A stretch of 64,000 nt of DNA from Denitromonas iodatirespirans (GTDB lineage: Bacteria; Pseudomonadota; Gammaproteobacteria; Burkholderiales; Rhodocyclaceae), in NCBI RefSeq assembly GCF_018524365.1, contig NZ_JAEKFT010000003.1, forward strand, positions 206,772 to 270,771. The letters run 5' to 3'. Below, piece by piece: positions 41,383 to 50,509 of this stretch (position 1 is the first letter of the stretch; each line of letters begins with the position of its first letter). The notes beneath the pieces are model-generated. The model saw only the letters and a list, made by a program, of their open reading frames with translations, was not told the origin of the DNA and did not search any database. The translations under genes were made by a program, and so were the position numbers.

Positions 41383-42654
41383 ATGAAACTCGAGACACTG
41401 GCCGTCCACGGCGGCTATTCACCCGATCCGACGACCAACGCGGTGGCCGTCCCCATTTACCAGACCACCTCGTATGCCTTCAACGATACGCAGCATGGTG
41501 CCGACCTGTTTGACCTCAAGGTCGAAGGCAACATCTATACCCGCATCATGAACCCGACCCAGGCGGTGCTCGAAGCCCGGGTTGCCGCGATGGAAGGCGG
41601 CATTGCCGGTCTGGCGCTGGCCTCGGGCATGGCCGCCATCACCTACGCCATCCAGACCATTGCCGAGGCCGGTGACAACATCGTCTCCGCCTCGACGCTG
41701 TATGGCGGCACCTACAACCTGTTTGCCCACACCCTGCCGCAGATGGGCATCACGGTCCGCTTTGCCGACTACCGCACGCCGGAGCAGTTCGAGAGCCTGA
41801 TCGACGAGCGCACCAAAGCGATCTTCTGCGAGTCGGTGGGCAACCCGCTGGGAAACATTACCGACTTCGAGCGATTGGTCGAGATCGCCCATCGCAAGGG
41901 CATTCCGGTCATCGTCGACAACACGGTGCCGACCCCCTATCTGTGCCGGCCGATCGAGCACGGCGCCGACATCGTGGTGCATTCGCTGACCAAGTACCTG
42001 GGCGGGCATGGCAATTCGATCGGCGGCATGATCGTCGATTCGGGCAAGTTCCCGTGGGCCGAGCACAAGGCGCGCTTCCGCCGCCTCAACGAACCCGATC
42101 CGTCCTATCACGGCGTGGTGTATACCGAGGCCCTCGGTGCCGCGGCCTTCATCGCCCGTGCCCGCGTCGTCCCCCTGCGCAACATGGGTGCGGCGATCAG
42201 CCCGTTCAACGCCTTCCTGATCCTGCAGGGTATCGAAACCGTGGCCCTGCGCATGGACCGCATCTGCGAGAACGCAGTGCGCGTCGCCGAGTTTCTGCAA
42301 GGCCATGACAAGGTCGAGTGGGTGAACTACGCGGGTCTGCGCAATCACAAGGATTTTGGTCTGGTCGAGAAATACATGGGCGGGCGTGCCTCGGGCATTC
42401 TGTCTTTCGGCGTCAAGGGCGGGCTGGCCGCCGGCGGTCGCTTCCAGGACGCGCTCAAGCTGGTGACGCGCCTGGTCAACATCGGCGATGCCAAGTCGCT
42501 GGCCTGCCATCCGGCCAGTACCACGCATCGCCAGTTGTCGCTGGCTGAACTGGAAAAGGCCGGCGTGTCGGAAGACATGGTGCGCCTGTCGATCGGCATC
42601 GAGCATATCGACGACATCCTCGCCGATCTCACCCAGGCGCTGGAGGCCGTTTAA
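41383..42654 (+). CDS. metY: O-acetylhomoserine (thiol)-lyase / O-acetylhomoserine aminocarboxypropyltransferase
   Basis: A 423-aa PLP enzyme that makes homocysteine from O-acetylhomoserine and sulfide (direct sulfhydrylation in methionine synthesis). Family blocks are the start KLETLAVHGGYSPDPTTNAV, YTRIMNPTQAVLEARVAAME, the Lys-PLP site VVHSLTKYLGGHGNSIGG and the C-terminal SLACHPASTTHRQL with the conserved Arg region RLSIGIEHIDD. It is full length, has its own promoter and ends at a terminator. Confidence 0.95.
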   Translation: MKLETLAVHGGYSPDPTTNAVAVPIYQTTSYAFNDTQHGADLFDLKVEGNIYTRIMNPTQAVLEARVAAMEGGIAGLALASGMAAITYAIQTIAEAGDNIVSASTLYGGTYNLFAHTLPQMGITVRFADYRTPEQFESLIDERTKAIFCESVGNPLGNITDFERLVEIAHRKGIPVIVDNTVPTPYLCRPIEHGADIVVHSLTKYLGGHGNSIGGMIVDSGKFPWAEHKARFRRLNEPDPSYHGVVYTEALGAAAFIARARVVPLRNMGAAISPFNAFLILQGIETVALRMDRICENAVRVAEFLQGHDKVEWVNYAGLRNHKDFGLVEKYMGGRASGILSFGVKGGLAAGGRFQDALKLVTRLVNIGDAKSLACHPASTTHRQLSLAELEKAGVSEDMVRLSIGIEHIDDILADLTQALEAV

Positions 42655-42677
42655 GCGCCCTGCCCGGCACGCCACAG

Positions 42678-42705
42678 AAAAACCGGCCGAAGTGCCGGTT
42701 TTTTC
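42678..42705. terminator. Bidirectional terminator between metY and the convergent TPR gene
   Basis: ACCGGC (42682-42687) and GCCGGT (42694-42699) with a 6-base loop are flanked by A-runs on the left and T-runs on the right. It can end both the plus-strand metY message and the minus-strand gene at 42709. Confidence 0.85.
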
Positions 42706-42708
42706 TTT

Positions 42709-43572
42709 CTAGGCCTCGACGCCTTCCTGCAGGCTCCTGGCCAGCTCGGCGTCGAGATGTGCAATCGCATCCTTGGGCTGGCAGTTGGCGGCGGCCGCGA
42801 TATTGCGCTCGATCGCAGCGTTGCGCCGGCTGCGCCGGTTCAATGCCAGGGCATTGGCGTAGGCGATGCGGATGCTGGGCGATTCGGGGTCGAGCACGAT
42901 GGCCCGCTCGAAATGCCGCAACCCCAGCGTCCGGCTCGCCCCGTGGGTCAGTCGGCCAACGACGCTGCCGACCTTGTCCACCACTTCGATATGGTAGGCA
43001 CCGAGTGCCGCATGCGCGGCCGCATGCTCGGGTTCGAGTGCCACAGCGATCATCAGGCTCTGGCGCACCTTGCCGCCGAGCCCTCGGCCGAGCGCCTTGA
43101 CCACGGAAATCTGGTGGCTGTAGCGGGCCAGCGCCAGGGCATGGGTGTACCAGACGTTGGCCCAGCCCGGTTCGATCTGGCTGAGCTGCTCGCAGGCGGT
43201 CGCCGCTTCGCACAACAGCGTCAGCACGCGCTCCGGATCGCTTTCCAGATGCATGGCATAGGCAATGGCTGCACGGCCGGCAACCACCGCGCCAATCGGG
43301 CCGATCGCACGGCCGGTGGTCATGGCGGCACAGAAATCGCCGGCATGGTAGTCGCGCCAGGCGGACTGGAGGAGCTCTGCCAGGGAATTGGGATCGGCGT
43401 CATGCGACAAGGCAGGGCCGCAGCGCTCGAGCTGGTCCGCCACGCGCCGGGCGTCTGGAAAGACCTCGCGATCACTGCCATGCAGCACCGGCCAGTGCGT
43501 TTCGAGCGCCGAACCGGTGTAGCGATACACGCGGTCCCCGTAAGGAAACGCGCGCCATTCGATCTGCTTCAT
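42709..43572 (-). CDS. Tetratricopeptide-like hypothetical protein, 287 aa
   Basis: A soluble helical protein. TPR-like repeats are visible: CEQLSQIEPGWANVWYTHAL, ALEPEHAAAHAALGAYHIEV and FERAIVLDPESPSIRIAYAN, each with the A-P-x-A/D-P pattern of the repeat. The N-terminal 60 residues (QIEWRAFPYGDRVYRYTGSA) look distinct. It is probably a protein-interaction factor of unknown partner. There is no signal peptide. Confidence 0.75.
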   Translation of the reverse strand: MKQIEWRAFPYGDRVYRYTGSALETHWPVLHGSDREVFPDARRVADQLERCGPALSHDADPNSLAELLQSAWRDYHAGDFCAAMTTGRAIGPIGAVVAGRAAIAYAMHLESDPERVLTLLCEAATACEQLSQIEPGWANVWYTHALALARYSHQISVVKALGRGLGGKVRQSLMIAVALEPEHAAAHAALGAYHIEVVDKVGSVVGRLTHGASRTLGLRHFERAIVLDPESPSIRIAYANALALNRRSRRNAAIERNIAAAANCQPKDAIAHLDAELARSLQEGVEA

Positions 43573-43689
43573 CTGTTCTCCCTGACGGCCGCTCCTGTCG
43601 GTCTTTTTATGGTCGGAGCCCAGCTGTGGTGGTGCCGTCTGCGCCCGTCAGCTTACCACCGCAAGAACAGTCGATCATGGCGCAGCGCA

Positions 43690-43983
43690 TCATGCGCCAA
43701 GTTCGTTGATGAAGCGTGCCAGCACCATGTCCTTCTCGGACAGGCCGCCGACATCATGCGTGCTCAGGGTGATGTCGACGCGGTTGTAGACGTTCGACCA
43801 CTCGGGATGATGATCGAGCCGCTCGGCCATCAGCGCGATCCGGCTCATGAAGCCGAAAGCGGCGTTGAAATCGCGAAACCGGAAGCTGCGGGAAATAGCG
43901 GTGCTGTCATCGTTCAGCTGCCAGCCATCGAGCCCGGCCAGATTCTGTGCCAATACGTTGTCCGTCAAGCGCTTGCTATTCAT
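43690..43983 (-). CDS. phhB: 4a-hydroxytetrahydrobiopterin dehydratase
   Basis: A 97-aa pterin-4a-carbinolamine dehydratase that regenerates tetrahydrobiopterin after aromatic amino acid hydroxylation. The catalytic motif [20 protein letters not shown] and the start [12 protein letters not shown] are typical. No phenylalanine hydroxylase gene is in the window. It is of normal length and a single gene. Confidence 0.95.
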   Translation of the reverse strand: MNSKRLTDNVLAQNLAGLDGWQLNDDSTAISRSFRFRDFNAAFGFMSRIALMAERLDHHPEWSNVYNRVDITLSTHDVGGLSEKDMVLARFINELGA

Positions 43984-44191
43984 AGGGCCTCCTCATTGCA
44001 CCGACCGTCCGGCCGGATGGGATGATGGCGGCGCCGCGCAGATGCCGCCACCGATGCTGCTATTAAGGCATGGGCATCGATGCGGGACAAGGCGCTTGCC
44101 GCCGAAGGCTTGCCGACGGGAGCACCGCATTGCGTCCGGCCCGCCGCATCGTTAAGCTTCGCCGCTTCGCATTCGACAAGGTGGCCCGGCG

Positions 44192-45388
44192 GTGAAGCGT
44201 AGCTACGACGCGATAGTCATCGGTGCCGGTGCCGCCGGCATGTTGTGCGCTGCCCGGGCGGCGGCGCGCGGGCGGCGGGTGCTGCTCGTCGACCATGCGA
44301 CATCGCTGGCCGAGAAAATCCGCATCTCCGGCGGCGGCCGCTGCAACTTCACCAACCGCGTGGTTGCCGCGGGCAACTTCCTCTCGCAAAACCCGCATTT
44401 TTGCCGTTCGGCCCTGGCACGCTACCGCCCTCAGGATTTCATCGCCCTCGTCGAACGGCATGGCATCCGCTATCACGAGAAAACCTTGGGCCAGCTGTTC
44501 TGCGACGACAGCAGCCAGCAGATCATCGACATGCTGGTGCATGAATGCGATGACGGTCAGGTGGACTGGGCCGCCCCGGTGACGATCGAATCGGTCGAGC
44601 AGACACCGGCGGCGCGCTTCGTGGTGCACACCGATCACGGGAATTTCGACGCCGCCGCATTGGTGGTTGCCACCGGCGGCCTGTCGATTCCAAAGATCGG
44701 CGCCACGGATCTGGGCTACCGGATCGCTCGGCAGTTCGATCTACCGGTCGTGCCGCCCCGCCCTGCCCTGGTCCCCTTGACGCTCGACGCCGAAACGCTC
44801 GCCGCGCTGGCGCCGCTGGCCGGTGCGGCCTTCGACGTGGTCGCACGGTGCGCCGACGGCGAGTTCCGCGAACGCGCCCTGATCACCCATCGCGGCCTGT
44901 CCGGCCCGGCCATTTTGCAGATCTCCAGCTATTGGCAGCAGGCCTGTGCGGCCGGGCATCCCGAGCCGGTGCGCCTGGATCTGCTGCCCGACCACAACGC
45001 CCTGGACTGGCTCGCCGAGCATGCCGACAGCCAGGCCTTGCTCGGCAACCAACTCGGCGAGCTGCTGCCCAAGCGCTTTGCCAAAGCCTGGGCGGACTTG
45101 CACGGCTGGCAGACGCCGATGCGCCAGATCGGCAACAAGTTGCGCCAGCAGATCGCCGCGCAGCTGGCCGACTGGTCGCTGGCGCCATCCGGCACCCAGG
45201 GCTTTGCCAAGGCGGAGGTCACGCTCGGCGGTGTCGACACCCGCGCGCTTTCCTCCAAGACCATGGCGGCACTCAAGGTGCCCGGTCTGTACTTCATCGG
45301 CGAAGTGGTCGATGTGACCGGCCATCTGGGCGGCTACAACTTCCAGTGGGCCTGGTCGTCGGCGGTGGCGGCTGGCGACGCCTTGTAA
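44192..45388 (+). CDS. NAD(P)/FAD-dependent oxidoreductase, YhiN/HI0933 family
   Basis: A 398-aa flavoprotein of the BaiN/YhiN family, whose physiological role is poorly known. FAD motifs are IVIGAGAAGMLCAARAAARG near the N-terminus, ISGGGRCNFTN (a family signature), VVATGGLSIPKIGATDLGY in the middle, and the C-terminal FIGEVVDVTGHLGGYNFQWA. It starts at GTG after AAGGTGG. It is of normal length. Confidence 0.93.
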   Translation: MKRSYDAIVIGAGAAGMLCAARAAARGRRVLLVDHATSLAEKIRISGGGRCNFTNRVVAAGNFLSQNPHFCRSALARYRPQDFIALVERHGIRYHEKTLGQLFCDDSSQQIIDMLVHECDDGQVDWAAPVTIESVEQTPAARFVVHTDHGNFDAAALVVATGGLSIPKIGATDLGYRIARQFDLPVVPPRPALVPLTLDAETLAALAPLAGAAFDVVARCADGEFRERALITHRGLSGPAILQISSYWQQACAAGHPEPVRLDLLPDHNALDWLAEHADSQALLGNQLGELLPKRFAKAWADLHGWQTPMRQIGNKLRQQIAAQLADWSLAPSGTQGFAKAEVTLGGVDTRALSSKTMAALKVPGLYFIGEVVDVTGHLGGYNFQWAWSSAVAAGDAL

Positions 45389-45394
45389 TTTCAG

Positions 45395-45718
45395 CTACTT
45401 CACCGCTTCGAGCACCCCGGCCAACTGGACCAACTCGACTTCGCGCCCGAGCATCACGACCGAGCCCGGGCGGCGGTTGTCGCCGGTATCCGAGAACTCG
45501 AAACGATAGACCCGCCGCAGTACCACTTGCCCGTTGGCGTTGCGCGCCAGGCGGGTGCGCTCGGTGGACACCGTCTCGTCGAGGAGCTGGAAGTGCCGCA
45601 AGGCGCAGGCCGACCGGGCCGACAGCAGCGCCGCCTCCCGTGCCTTGAGCGAATCCATCCAGTACCAGGCCAGCGCGGCGAGCAGCCCGATCGGCAAGAG
45701 GTCCCAGACGGTGATCAT
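45395..45718 (-). CDS. DUF3301-like small membrane protein
   Basis: A 107-aa protein with one N-terminal helix (VWDLLPIGLLAALAWYWMDS). The conserved pattern is KAREAALLSARSACALRHFQ, LLDETVSTERTRLARNANGQ and RRVYRFEFSDTGDNRRPG. This matches the DUF3301 family of beta- and gammaproteobacteria; its function is unknown. It is convergent with the YhiN-type gene (6-base gap). Confidence 0.85.
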   Translation of the reverse strand: MITVWDLLPIGLLAALAWYWMDSLKAREAALLSARSACALRHFQLLDETVSTERTRLARNANGQVVLRRVYRFEFSDTGDNRRPGSVVMLGREVELVQLAGVLEAVK

Positions 45719-45790
45719 GGCCGCCCTCCCGAACACCTAGGCCGGCTTTCGCCTACAATCGAAACATCATGTCGACGGGAGTGTTGCCCC

Positions 45791-46312
45791 ATGCGTAGCC
45801 TTGTTCTGACGGCCATTGGCGATGATCGCCCCGGCCTGGTTGAAGCGCTGGCCACCACCATCAGCAATGCTGGCGGCAACTGGCTGGAATCGTCGATGGC
45901 GCAGCTGGCCGGCAAGTTTGCCGGCATCCTGCGTGTTGCGGTCGCGGACGACGCTGCCGACGGCCTGATCGCGGCGCTCGAGTCCATGGATGCGCTCAAG
46001 GTCACGGTCACCCGTGCCAGCGAGGTGGCCGCACCGGAAACGCTCCGGCGCCTGCATCTGACACTCGTCGGCCAGGACCGTGTGGGCATTGTGCGTGAAG
46101 TGTCGCAGGTGCTCGCCCGCCATGCGGTGAATGTCGAAGAACTCAACACGCTCATTTCCAGCGCGCCGATGTCGGGCGAGACGCTCTTCCATGCCCGGGC
46201 CAGCCTGCAAGGCGGCCACGACCTGGATGCGGCGGCGCTCAAGGCGGCGCTCGAGGCCTTGTCCAACGATCTGATCGTCGACATCACGCTCGACGAAGTG
46301 GTGGAGATCTGA
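45791..46312 (+). CDS. Tandem ACT-domain regulator (glycine cleavage system repressor GcvR-like)
   Basis: A 173-aa protein made of two ACT domains: residues 1-80 (LVLTAIGDDRPGLVEALATT) and 88-173 (HLTLVGQDRVGIVREVSQVL, then HAVNVEELNTLISSAPMSGE). Such proteins bind amino acids; GcvR of E. coli controls the glycine cleavage operon through GcvA. No gcv genes are in the window, so the target is not shown. Confidence 0.85.
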   Translation: MRSLVLTAIGDDRPGLVEALATTISNAGGNWLESSMAQLAGKFAGILRVAVADDAADGLIAALESMDALKVTVTRASEVAAPETLRRLHLTLVGQDRVGIVREVSQVLARHAVNVEELNTLISSAPMSGETLFHARASLQGGHDLDAAALKAALEALSNDLIVDITLDEVVEI

Positions 46313-46336
46313 CGGCCTGGCCGGGCATGGGGGCAC

Positions 46337-46702
46337 TCACAGCCGCGTGTATTTGTCGGCCCGGCCATGCGCTTTCTCGGCCGGGTAGCGGGCTTCGTTG
46401 ATCGCCAGCTTGCGCCGTGCCGCATCGGCCAGGTCGATATCCAGCACATCGGCCAGGCGCACCAGGTAGAGCAGTACGTCGGCCAGCTCGAGCGCGACCT
46501 CGGCGCAATCGGGATCGGGCAACCGGGCCGATTCTTCAGCGGTACGCCACTGGAAGTGCTCCACCACTTCGGCCGCTTCGCCGATCAGCGCCATGGCCAG
46601 GTTCTTCGGGGTATGGAACTGCCCCCAGTCTCGGGCCTCGGCGAAGTCGCGCAGCGCATCGCGCAAGGCGAGCAGTTCAGTGTGGTCGGCCGCTGGTGTC
46701 AT
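46337..46702 (-). CDS. MazG-like nucleotide pyrophosphohydrolase
   Basis: A 121-aa all-helical NTP pyrophosphatase of the MazG/dCTPase type. The metal-binding residues are in LIGEAAEVVEHFQWRTAEES (ExxE) and EVALELADVLLYLVRLADVL (ExxxD). It probably cleans house by hydrolysing non-canonical dNTPs. The start at 46702 fits the usual family length; longer in-frame starts run into rlmJ. Confidence 0.9.
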   Translation of the reverse strand: MTPAADHTELLALRDALRDFAEARDWGQFHTPKNLAMALIGEAAEVVEHFQWRTAEESARLPDPDCAEVALELADVLLYLVRLADVLDIDLADAARRKLAINEARYPAEKAHGRADKYTRL

Positions 46703-46712
46703 GCCCTGCCCC

Positions 46713-47564
46713 TCAAACGCTATGGCTGTCGAGATGGTAGTCCGCCGGGCCATCGCCGGCCAATTGCTGGCACAGCCAGGGCAGCGCTTCGGCAAGCTGT
46801 TCGGCGAGCAGCCAGGGCGGGTTGAGGACGAACATGCCGCTGCCGGTCATGCCCAGGCCGTCCTCGGCGGGCAGGCTCACTGACAGCGTGGCATGCAGCC
46901 AGCCGCGGGCCGCCTCACCCAACTTGAGCAGGCGCTTGGGCAAGCGACGCGATTCCGGCCGGGCGAGGATCGGATACCACACCAGATAGCACCCGGTGGG
47001 AAAACGCTTGAGCGCGTCTTCGAGCGTGGCGATCAGGGTATCGTAGTCCTGCTTCACCTCGTAGGGCGGGTCGATCAATACCACGGCGCGCCGCGGCGGG
47101 GGCGGCAACAAGGCCTTGAGCGAGGAGAAACCGTCGGCCTTGCTCACCTGTGCGCGACGGCCAGCATGGGCAAAATGCTTGCTGAGGGCGTCGAAATCGG
47201 TCGGATGCAGTTCGAACAGGCGCAGGCGATCGTCGTCGCGCAGCAAGCGCTGGGCGATCTCCGGCGACCCCGGATACACCGCCGGTGCCCCGCTCCTGGC
47301 GGTGCAGCCCACCGCTTCCAGGTAGCGCTGGATCGACTTCGGCCGCGGCCGGACGCCGGCGATGCGCGCCACACCGGTCTCGAACTCGCGCGTGCGGGCG
47401 GCCGGGCCTTGGTCGAGGCGGTAACTGCCCGGACCTGCATGGGTGTCGATGTACCAGTACGGCGCCGGTTTCTGGTTGAAATAATCCAGCGTCAGCGCCA
47501 AGGTCAGGTGCTTGAGGACGTCGGCATGATTGCCGGCATGGTAGGCATGGCGGTAACTGAGCAT
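46713..47564 (-). CDS. rlmJ: 23S rRNA (adenine(2030)-N6)-methyltransferase
   Basis: A 283-aa SAM-dependent methyltransferase that modifies A2030 in 23S rRNA. It has the diagnostic start MLSYRHAYHAGNHADVLKHL, YIDTHAGPGSYRL for the SAM site and VVLIDPPYEVKQDYDTL as the catalytic D-P-P-Y motif. It is full length and lies 10 bases upstream of the MazG-like gene on the same strand. Confidence 0.96.
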   Translation of the reverse strand: MLSYRHAYHAGNHADVLKHLTLALTLDYFNQKPAPYWYIDTHAGPGSYRLDQGPAARTREFETGVARIAGVRPRPKSIQRYLEAVGCTARSGAPAVYPGSPEIAQRLLRDDDRLRLFELHPTDFDALSKHFAHAGRRAQVSKADGFSSLKALLPPPPRRAVVLIDPPYEVKQDYDTLIATLEDALKRFPTGCYLVWYPILARPESRRLPKRLLKLGEAARGWLHATLSVSLPAEDGLGMTGSGMFVLNPPWLLAEQLAEALPWLCQQLAGDGPADYHLDSHSV

Positions 47565-47669
47565 TGGCGCGCGATTCGCTGTTTCGGGTGAGCCGGCATG
47601 CTATCACCGCGGCGGGTCCGGCGCCTGGCGCTGCGGGCTAAAAGCCGGGATTTCAACGGATTTTTCGGT

Positions 47670-47697
47670 TTGCACCGCAACATAGGGTTGATATGAT
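47670..47697 (+). promoter_or_regulatory. Promoter candidate for the gamma-carbonic anhydrase gene
   Basis: TTGCAC (47670-47675), a 16-base spacer and TATGAT (47692-47697), 68 bases upstream of the start codon at 47766. It is a reasonable sigma70 match. Confidence 0.55.
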
Positions 47698-47765
47698 TGC
47701 CGTTTTCGCGGCCGCAACACGCTGGCCGACAGGCGCGCAGACGCTCGGGCAGAGAGGACAAGACA

Positions 47766-48323
47766 ATGGCGATTTACGCGCTCGACCAGCGCACCCCGGT
47801 CCTGGGGGCAGGCAGCTGGGTCGCTGACAACGCAACGGTGCTGGGGCGGGTGATTCTCGGTCGCAACGTGAGCATCTGGTACAACGCGGTGCTGCGGGGC
47901 GACAACGACCCGATCACCATCGGCGACAATTCGAATGTGCAGGACGGCTCCGTGCTGCACACCGACGACGGTGTTCCGCTGACCATCGGCGCCAATGTCA
48001 CCATCGGCCACATGGTGATGCTCCATGGCTGCGAGATCGGCGACGGTTCGCTGATCGGCATCAACGCCGTCGTGCTCAACGGCGCGAAAATCGGCCGCGG
48101 CTGTTTGATCGGCGCCAATGCGCTGATCCCCGAGGGGCGCGAAATTCCGGACCACTCGCTGGTCGTCGGCTCGCCGGGGCGGATCATCCGCACCCTCACC
48201 GATGAAGAAGTCGCCGGCCTCATCGACAGCGCCGAAAACTATGTGCGCCACCTCTCCGAGCACGCCGAAGGCCTGCGTCGCATCGATACGCCGTCCGATA
48301 CCGGCTATGTCGCCAAGGGTTAA
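47766..48323 (+). CDS. Gamma-carbonic anhydrase family protein (YrdA-like)
   Basis: A 185-aa left-handed beta-helix protein built of hexapeptide repeats ([40 protein letters not shown], then [20 protein letters not shown]). The three zinc-binding His residues are in [14 protein letters not shown]. It may hydrate CO2 or act as an acyltransferase-like relative; activity cannot be read from sequence. It is of normal length. Confidence 0.93.
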   Translation: MAIYALDQRTPVLGAGSWVADNATVLGRVILGRNVSIWYNAVLRGDNDPITIGDNSNVQDGSVLHTDDGVPLTIGANVTIGHMVMLHGCEIGDGSLIGINAVVLNGAKIGRGCLIGANALIPEGREIPDHSLVVGSPGRIIRTLTDEEVAGLIDSAENYVRHLSEHAEGLRRIDTPSDTGYVAKG

Positions 48324-48338
48324 CTTAGGTCAAACCGT

Positions 48339-48444
48339 CGGGATGCGATCCCGCCTAGAGTGCAGGTGTTGGATGTTCCAGTGGCATCCACACCTCCTCC
48401 AGGAAATGTCTCTTTAACGCGCAGCGAGTCTGCGCGTTTTTTTA
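48339..48444 (+). ncRNA. Candidate small RNA with anti-Shine-Dalgarno motif and terminator
   Basis: Downstream of the carbonic anhydrase gene are three ordered structures: GGGAT-GCG-ATCCC (about 48340-48352); a ten-pair stem with one bulge (48365-48375 with 48385-48394); then an unpaired CTCCTCC (48394-48400); and finally a strong terminator, ACGCGCAG/CTGCGCGT (48417-48424 with 48430-48437) plus T7. A C/U-rich CTCCTCC loop is the hallmark of many sRNAs that pair with ribosome sites. It may be an independent sRNA or a processed 3' UTR RNA. No clear promoter is seen between the stop codon and the first stem. Confidence 0.45.
48417..48444 (+). terminator. Rho-independent terminator
   Basis: The 8-bp stem ACGCGCAG/CTGCGCGT with a 5-base loop is followed by seven T. 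It ends plus-strand transcription (carbonic anhydrase and/or the candidate sRNA); the convergent EamA gene stops at its 3' edge. Confidence 0.88.
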
Positions 48445-49323
48445 TGTGGCAGGGCGTACGGCGGACGATTGGCCGTAGCGGGCCAGCACGATGACCGCAA
48501 GCAGGATGAGCGTGCCGCCGGCAGCCTGCACGGTGGTGATGTGCTCGCCCAGCACGATTGCGGCGAGGATCGTCGTCACCACCGGCTCCAGCGTCGACAG
48601 CGTCGCCGCATCCGCTGCGCCAAGGCGCTGAATGCCGATGAACAGGCACACCATGGCAATGACGGTCGAGACGCCGGCAATGGCCAGCACCGCGCTCCAG
48701 CCGGCTAGGCTGTGCGGCAAAGCCGGCCCCTCGACCGCCGCCACCATGCCGAGGACCACCGCCGCGGCCGCCATCACCACCGTGCTGGCTGCAACCGGGT
48801 CCTCCTGGCGCATGACCCGGTTGGCGGTCAGCAGGTAGGCCGAATAGATCGCGGCGGCCGCCAAGCCGAGCGCGATACCCGTCGGCTGGCCCGACACATC
48901 CGCGCCGATCACCAACGCGCTGCCGAGCAAGGCCACCAGTACCGTGATGATGCGGATGCGCGTCAATGCCTGACCGAACAGCACCGCGCTCAGCAAGGTG
49001 ACGATGAACGGATGCAGGTAGAGCAACAGCGCCACCAGCGCCGCCGACGCGAATTCGAGCGCCGAAAAGAAGCAGAACGACTGGCTCACATAGCCGATGC
49101 CGCCCATCGCCGCGAGCAGCCAGAAGTTGAGCCCACGCGGCCAGGCCCGGCGTTGCAGCGTGACGATGCCGATCATCGCTGCGGCGGCAATCGAAAAGCG
49201 CAGCAGCAGCAAGGTGGTGACATCGACGCCGTCCTGATAGGCGTACTTGGCGAGGATCGCCATGGCACCGAAGCAGCTGGCCGACAGGGCGACATACAGC
49301 GCTCCGGACTGGTGGGGCGACAT
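48442..49323 (-). CDS. EamA-family (DMT superfamily) transporter
   Basis: A 293-aa inner-membrane exporter with ten predicted helices in two EamA halves: residues about 5-135 (ALYVALSASCFGAMAILAKY) and 145-285 (IALGLAAAAIYSAYLLTANR). Typical motifs LEPVVTTILAAIVLGEHIT and LALEFASAALVALLLYLHP-like segments mark the repeat ends. Substrates of this family include amino acids and metabolites; none is indicated here. The start at 49323 has AGGA upstream; a start 12 codons earlier is possible. Confidence 0.9.
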   Translation of the reverse strand: MSPHQSGALYVALSASCFGAMAILAKYAYQDGVDVTTLLLLRFSIAAAAMIGIVTLQRRAWPRGLNFWLLAAMGGIGYVSQSFCFFSALEFASAALVALLLYLHPFIVTLLSAVLFGQALTRIRIITVLVALLGSALVIGADVSGQPTGIALGLAAAAIYSAYLLTANRVMRQEDPVAASTVVMAAAAVVLGMVAAVEGPALPHSLAGWSAVLAIAGVSTVIAMVCLFIGIQRLGAADAATLSTLEPVVTTILAAIVLGEHITTVQAAGGTLILLAVIVLARYGQSSAVRPAT

Positions 49324-49469
49324 GCGGAACTTCCTGAGCGATGACAAGCCGAGCATCATCCCGCGCGGGTGGCAAGCGCGTCAATCGCCTGCCAGCGTCA
49401 CAATCGATTACACCGCTGCCCTGCCCCTGGCGGCGCGCTTCCGGTATAAGGTGGCATCCCCAACAGACG

Positions 49470-50171
49470 ATGCTGCCCATGTCACGACGCCAAACTTGGA
49501 TTCGCGCCACGATGGCCTTGCTCGCCATCGTCGCCCTCAACGCGCGGGCTGCCGATGCCCTGCCCACCGTTGACCTGTCCGCCGAAGGATCGGTGACCGC
49601 CGCCAACGATCTGGCGCGTGCCGACGCCTACTTCGAAGCCAGCGCCGACGACCCGGCCACGGTCGCCCGCCAGGTGAATCGAGCCATCGCCTCGGCACTG
49701 GACGTGGCCAAGCGCGTCGAAGGTGTCTCGGTCAAGACCACCGGCACCTCCACCTGGCCGATCTACGCCAAGGGCAGCCGCACCGTTTCCGGCTGGCGGA
49801 TGCGTAGCAACCTGCAGCTCGAAAGCACCGATATCGCCGCCCTGTCGCGCTTGATCGCCGAGTTGCAATCGACCTTGGCCATCGGCAACCTGCAGTTGAT
49901 GCCCGCCGAGCAGACCCTGCGCGCCGCCAACGACGCCGCCATCCGCGAAGCGCTCCAGGCCTTCGAAGCGCGCGCCAAGCTGGTGGCCGACGCATTGGGC
50001 CGCGGTCACCGCCTCAAGGCCATGAGCATCAACACCCAGGGCGGGCCGGCGCCCGTCTTCCGCGGGCGGATGATGGCCGAGATGTCGGCCGCAGCTGCGC
50101 CCGCCCCCATCGAAGCCGGTGACAGCACGATCGTTGTGCACGTCAACGGCACCATCGAACTGATCGACTGA
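49470..50171 (+). CDS. Exported SIMPL (DUF541) domain protein
   Basis: A 233-aa periplasmic protein with a signal peptide (ATMALLAIVALNARAADA). The DUF541 pattern is DLSAEGSVTAANDLARADAY, SVKTTGTSTWPIYAKGSRTV, GWRMRSNLQLESTDIAALSR and a C-terminal STIVVHVNGTIELID. The function is not well defined in the family (oxidative stress or envelope maintenance). An ATG three codons downstream (49479) is an equally good start. Confidence 0.85.
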   Translation: MLPMSRRQTWIRATMALLAIVALNARAADALPTVDLSAEGSVTAANDLARADAYFEASADDPATVARQVNRAIASALDVAKRVEGVSVKTTGTSTWPIYAKGSRTVSGWRMRSNLQLESTDIAALSRLIAELQSTLAIGNLQLMPAEQTLRAANDAAIREALQAFEARAKLVADALGRGHRLKAMSINTQGGPAPVFRGRMMAEMSAAAAPAPIEAGDSTIVVHVNGTIELID

Positions 50172-50191
50172 ATCTCTCCTGCCCTCACCCG

Positions 50192-50509
50192 ATGCCACGA
50201 ATCACGCTTGTTCTTGCCGCCGTCCTGACCCTTGGCTCCACCGCCGCCGGCATCGCCGGCTATGCCGACCTCGCCGATGCCGAGCACCGGGCTCACTATG
50301 TGTGCACCGACGGCGAACGCTTCTCGGTGGTCGTCCATGACGACCATGTGCGCCTGCGCTCCGGCGATGGTGTGTTCACCCTGCGCCAGAGTGCCGAGGG
50401 GCGCTTCCAGGATCCCGACACCGCCTTGCAGCTCGACCGTGACCATGGCCTCCTGGCCCGGGAGGGCGAATCGCCCAAGACCTGCCGGCGCGCAGGCGAA
50501 GCGGTGTGA
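50192..50509 (+). CDS. Exported protein resembling MliC-type lysozyme inhibitor
   Basis: A 105-aa protein with a signal peptide (LVLAAVLTLGSTAAGIAGYA) and a short beta domain: HYVCTDGERFSVVVHDDHVR, FTLRQSAEGRFQDPDTALQL and a C-terminal KTCRRA. The Cys near each end and the Y-x-C start resemble MliC/PliC lysozyme inhibitors, but the similarity is weak. Its last codons overlap the dtd GTG start. Confidence 0.5.
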   Translation: MPRITLVLAAVLTLGSTAAGIAGYADLADAEHRAHYVCTDGERFSVVVHDDHVRLRSGDGVFTLRQSAEGRFQDPDTALQLDRDHGLLAREGESPKTCRRAGEAV

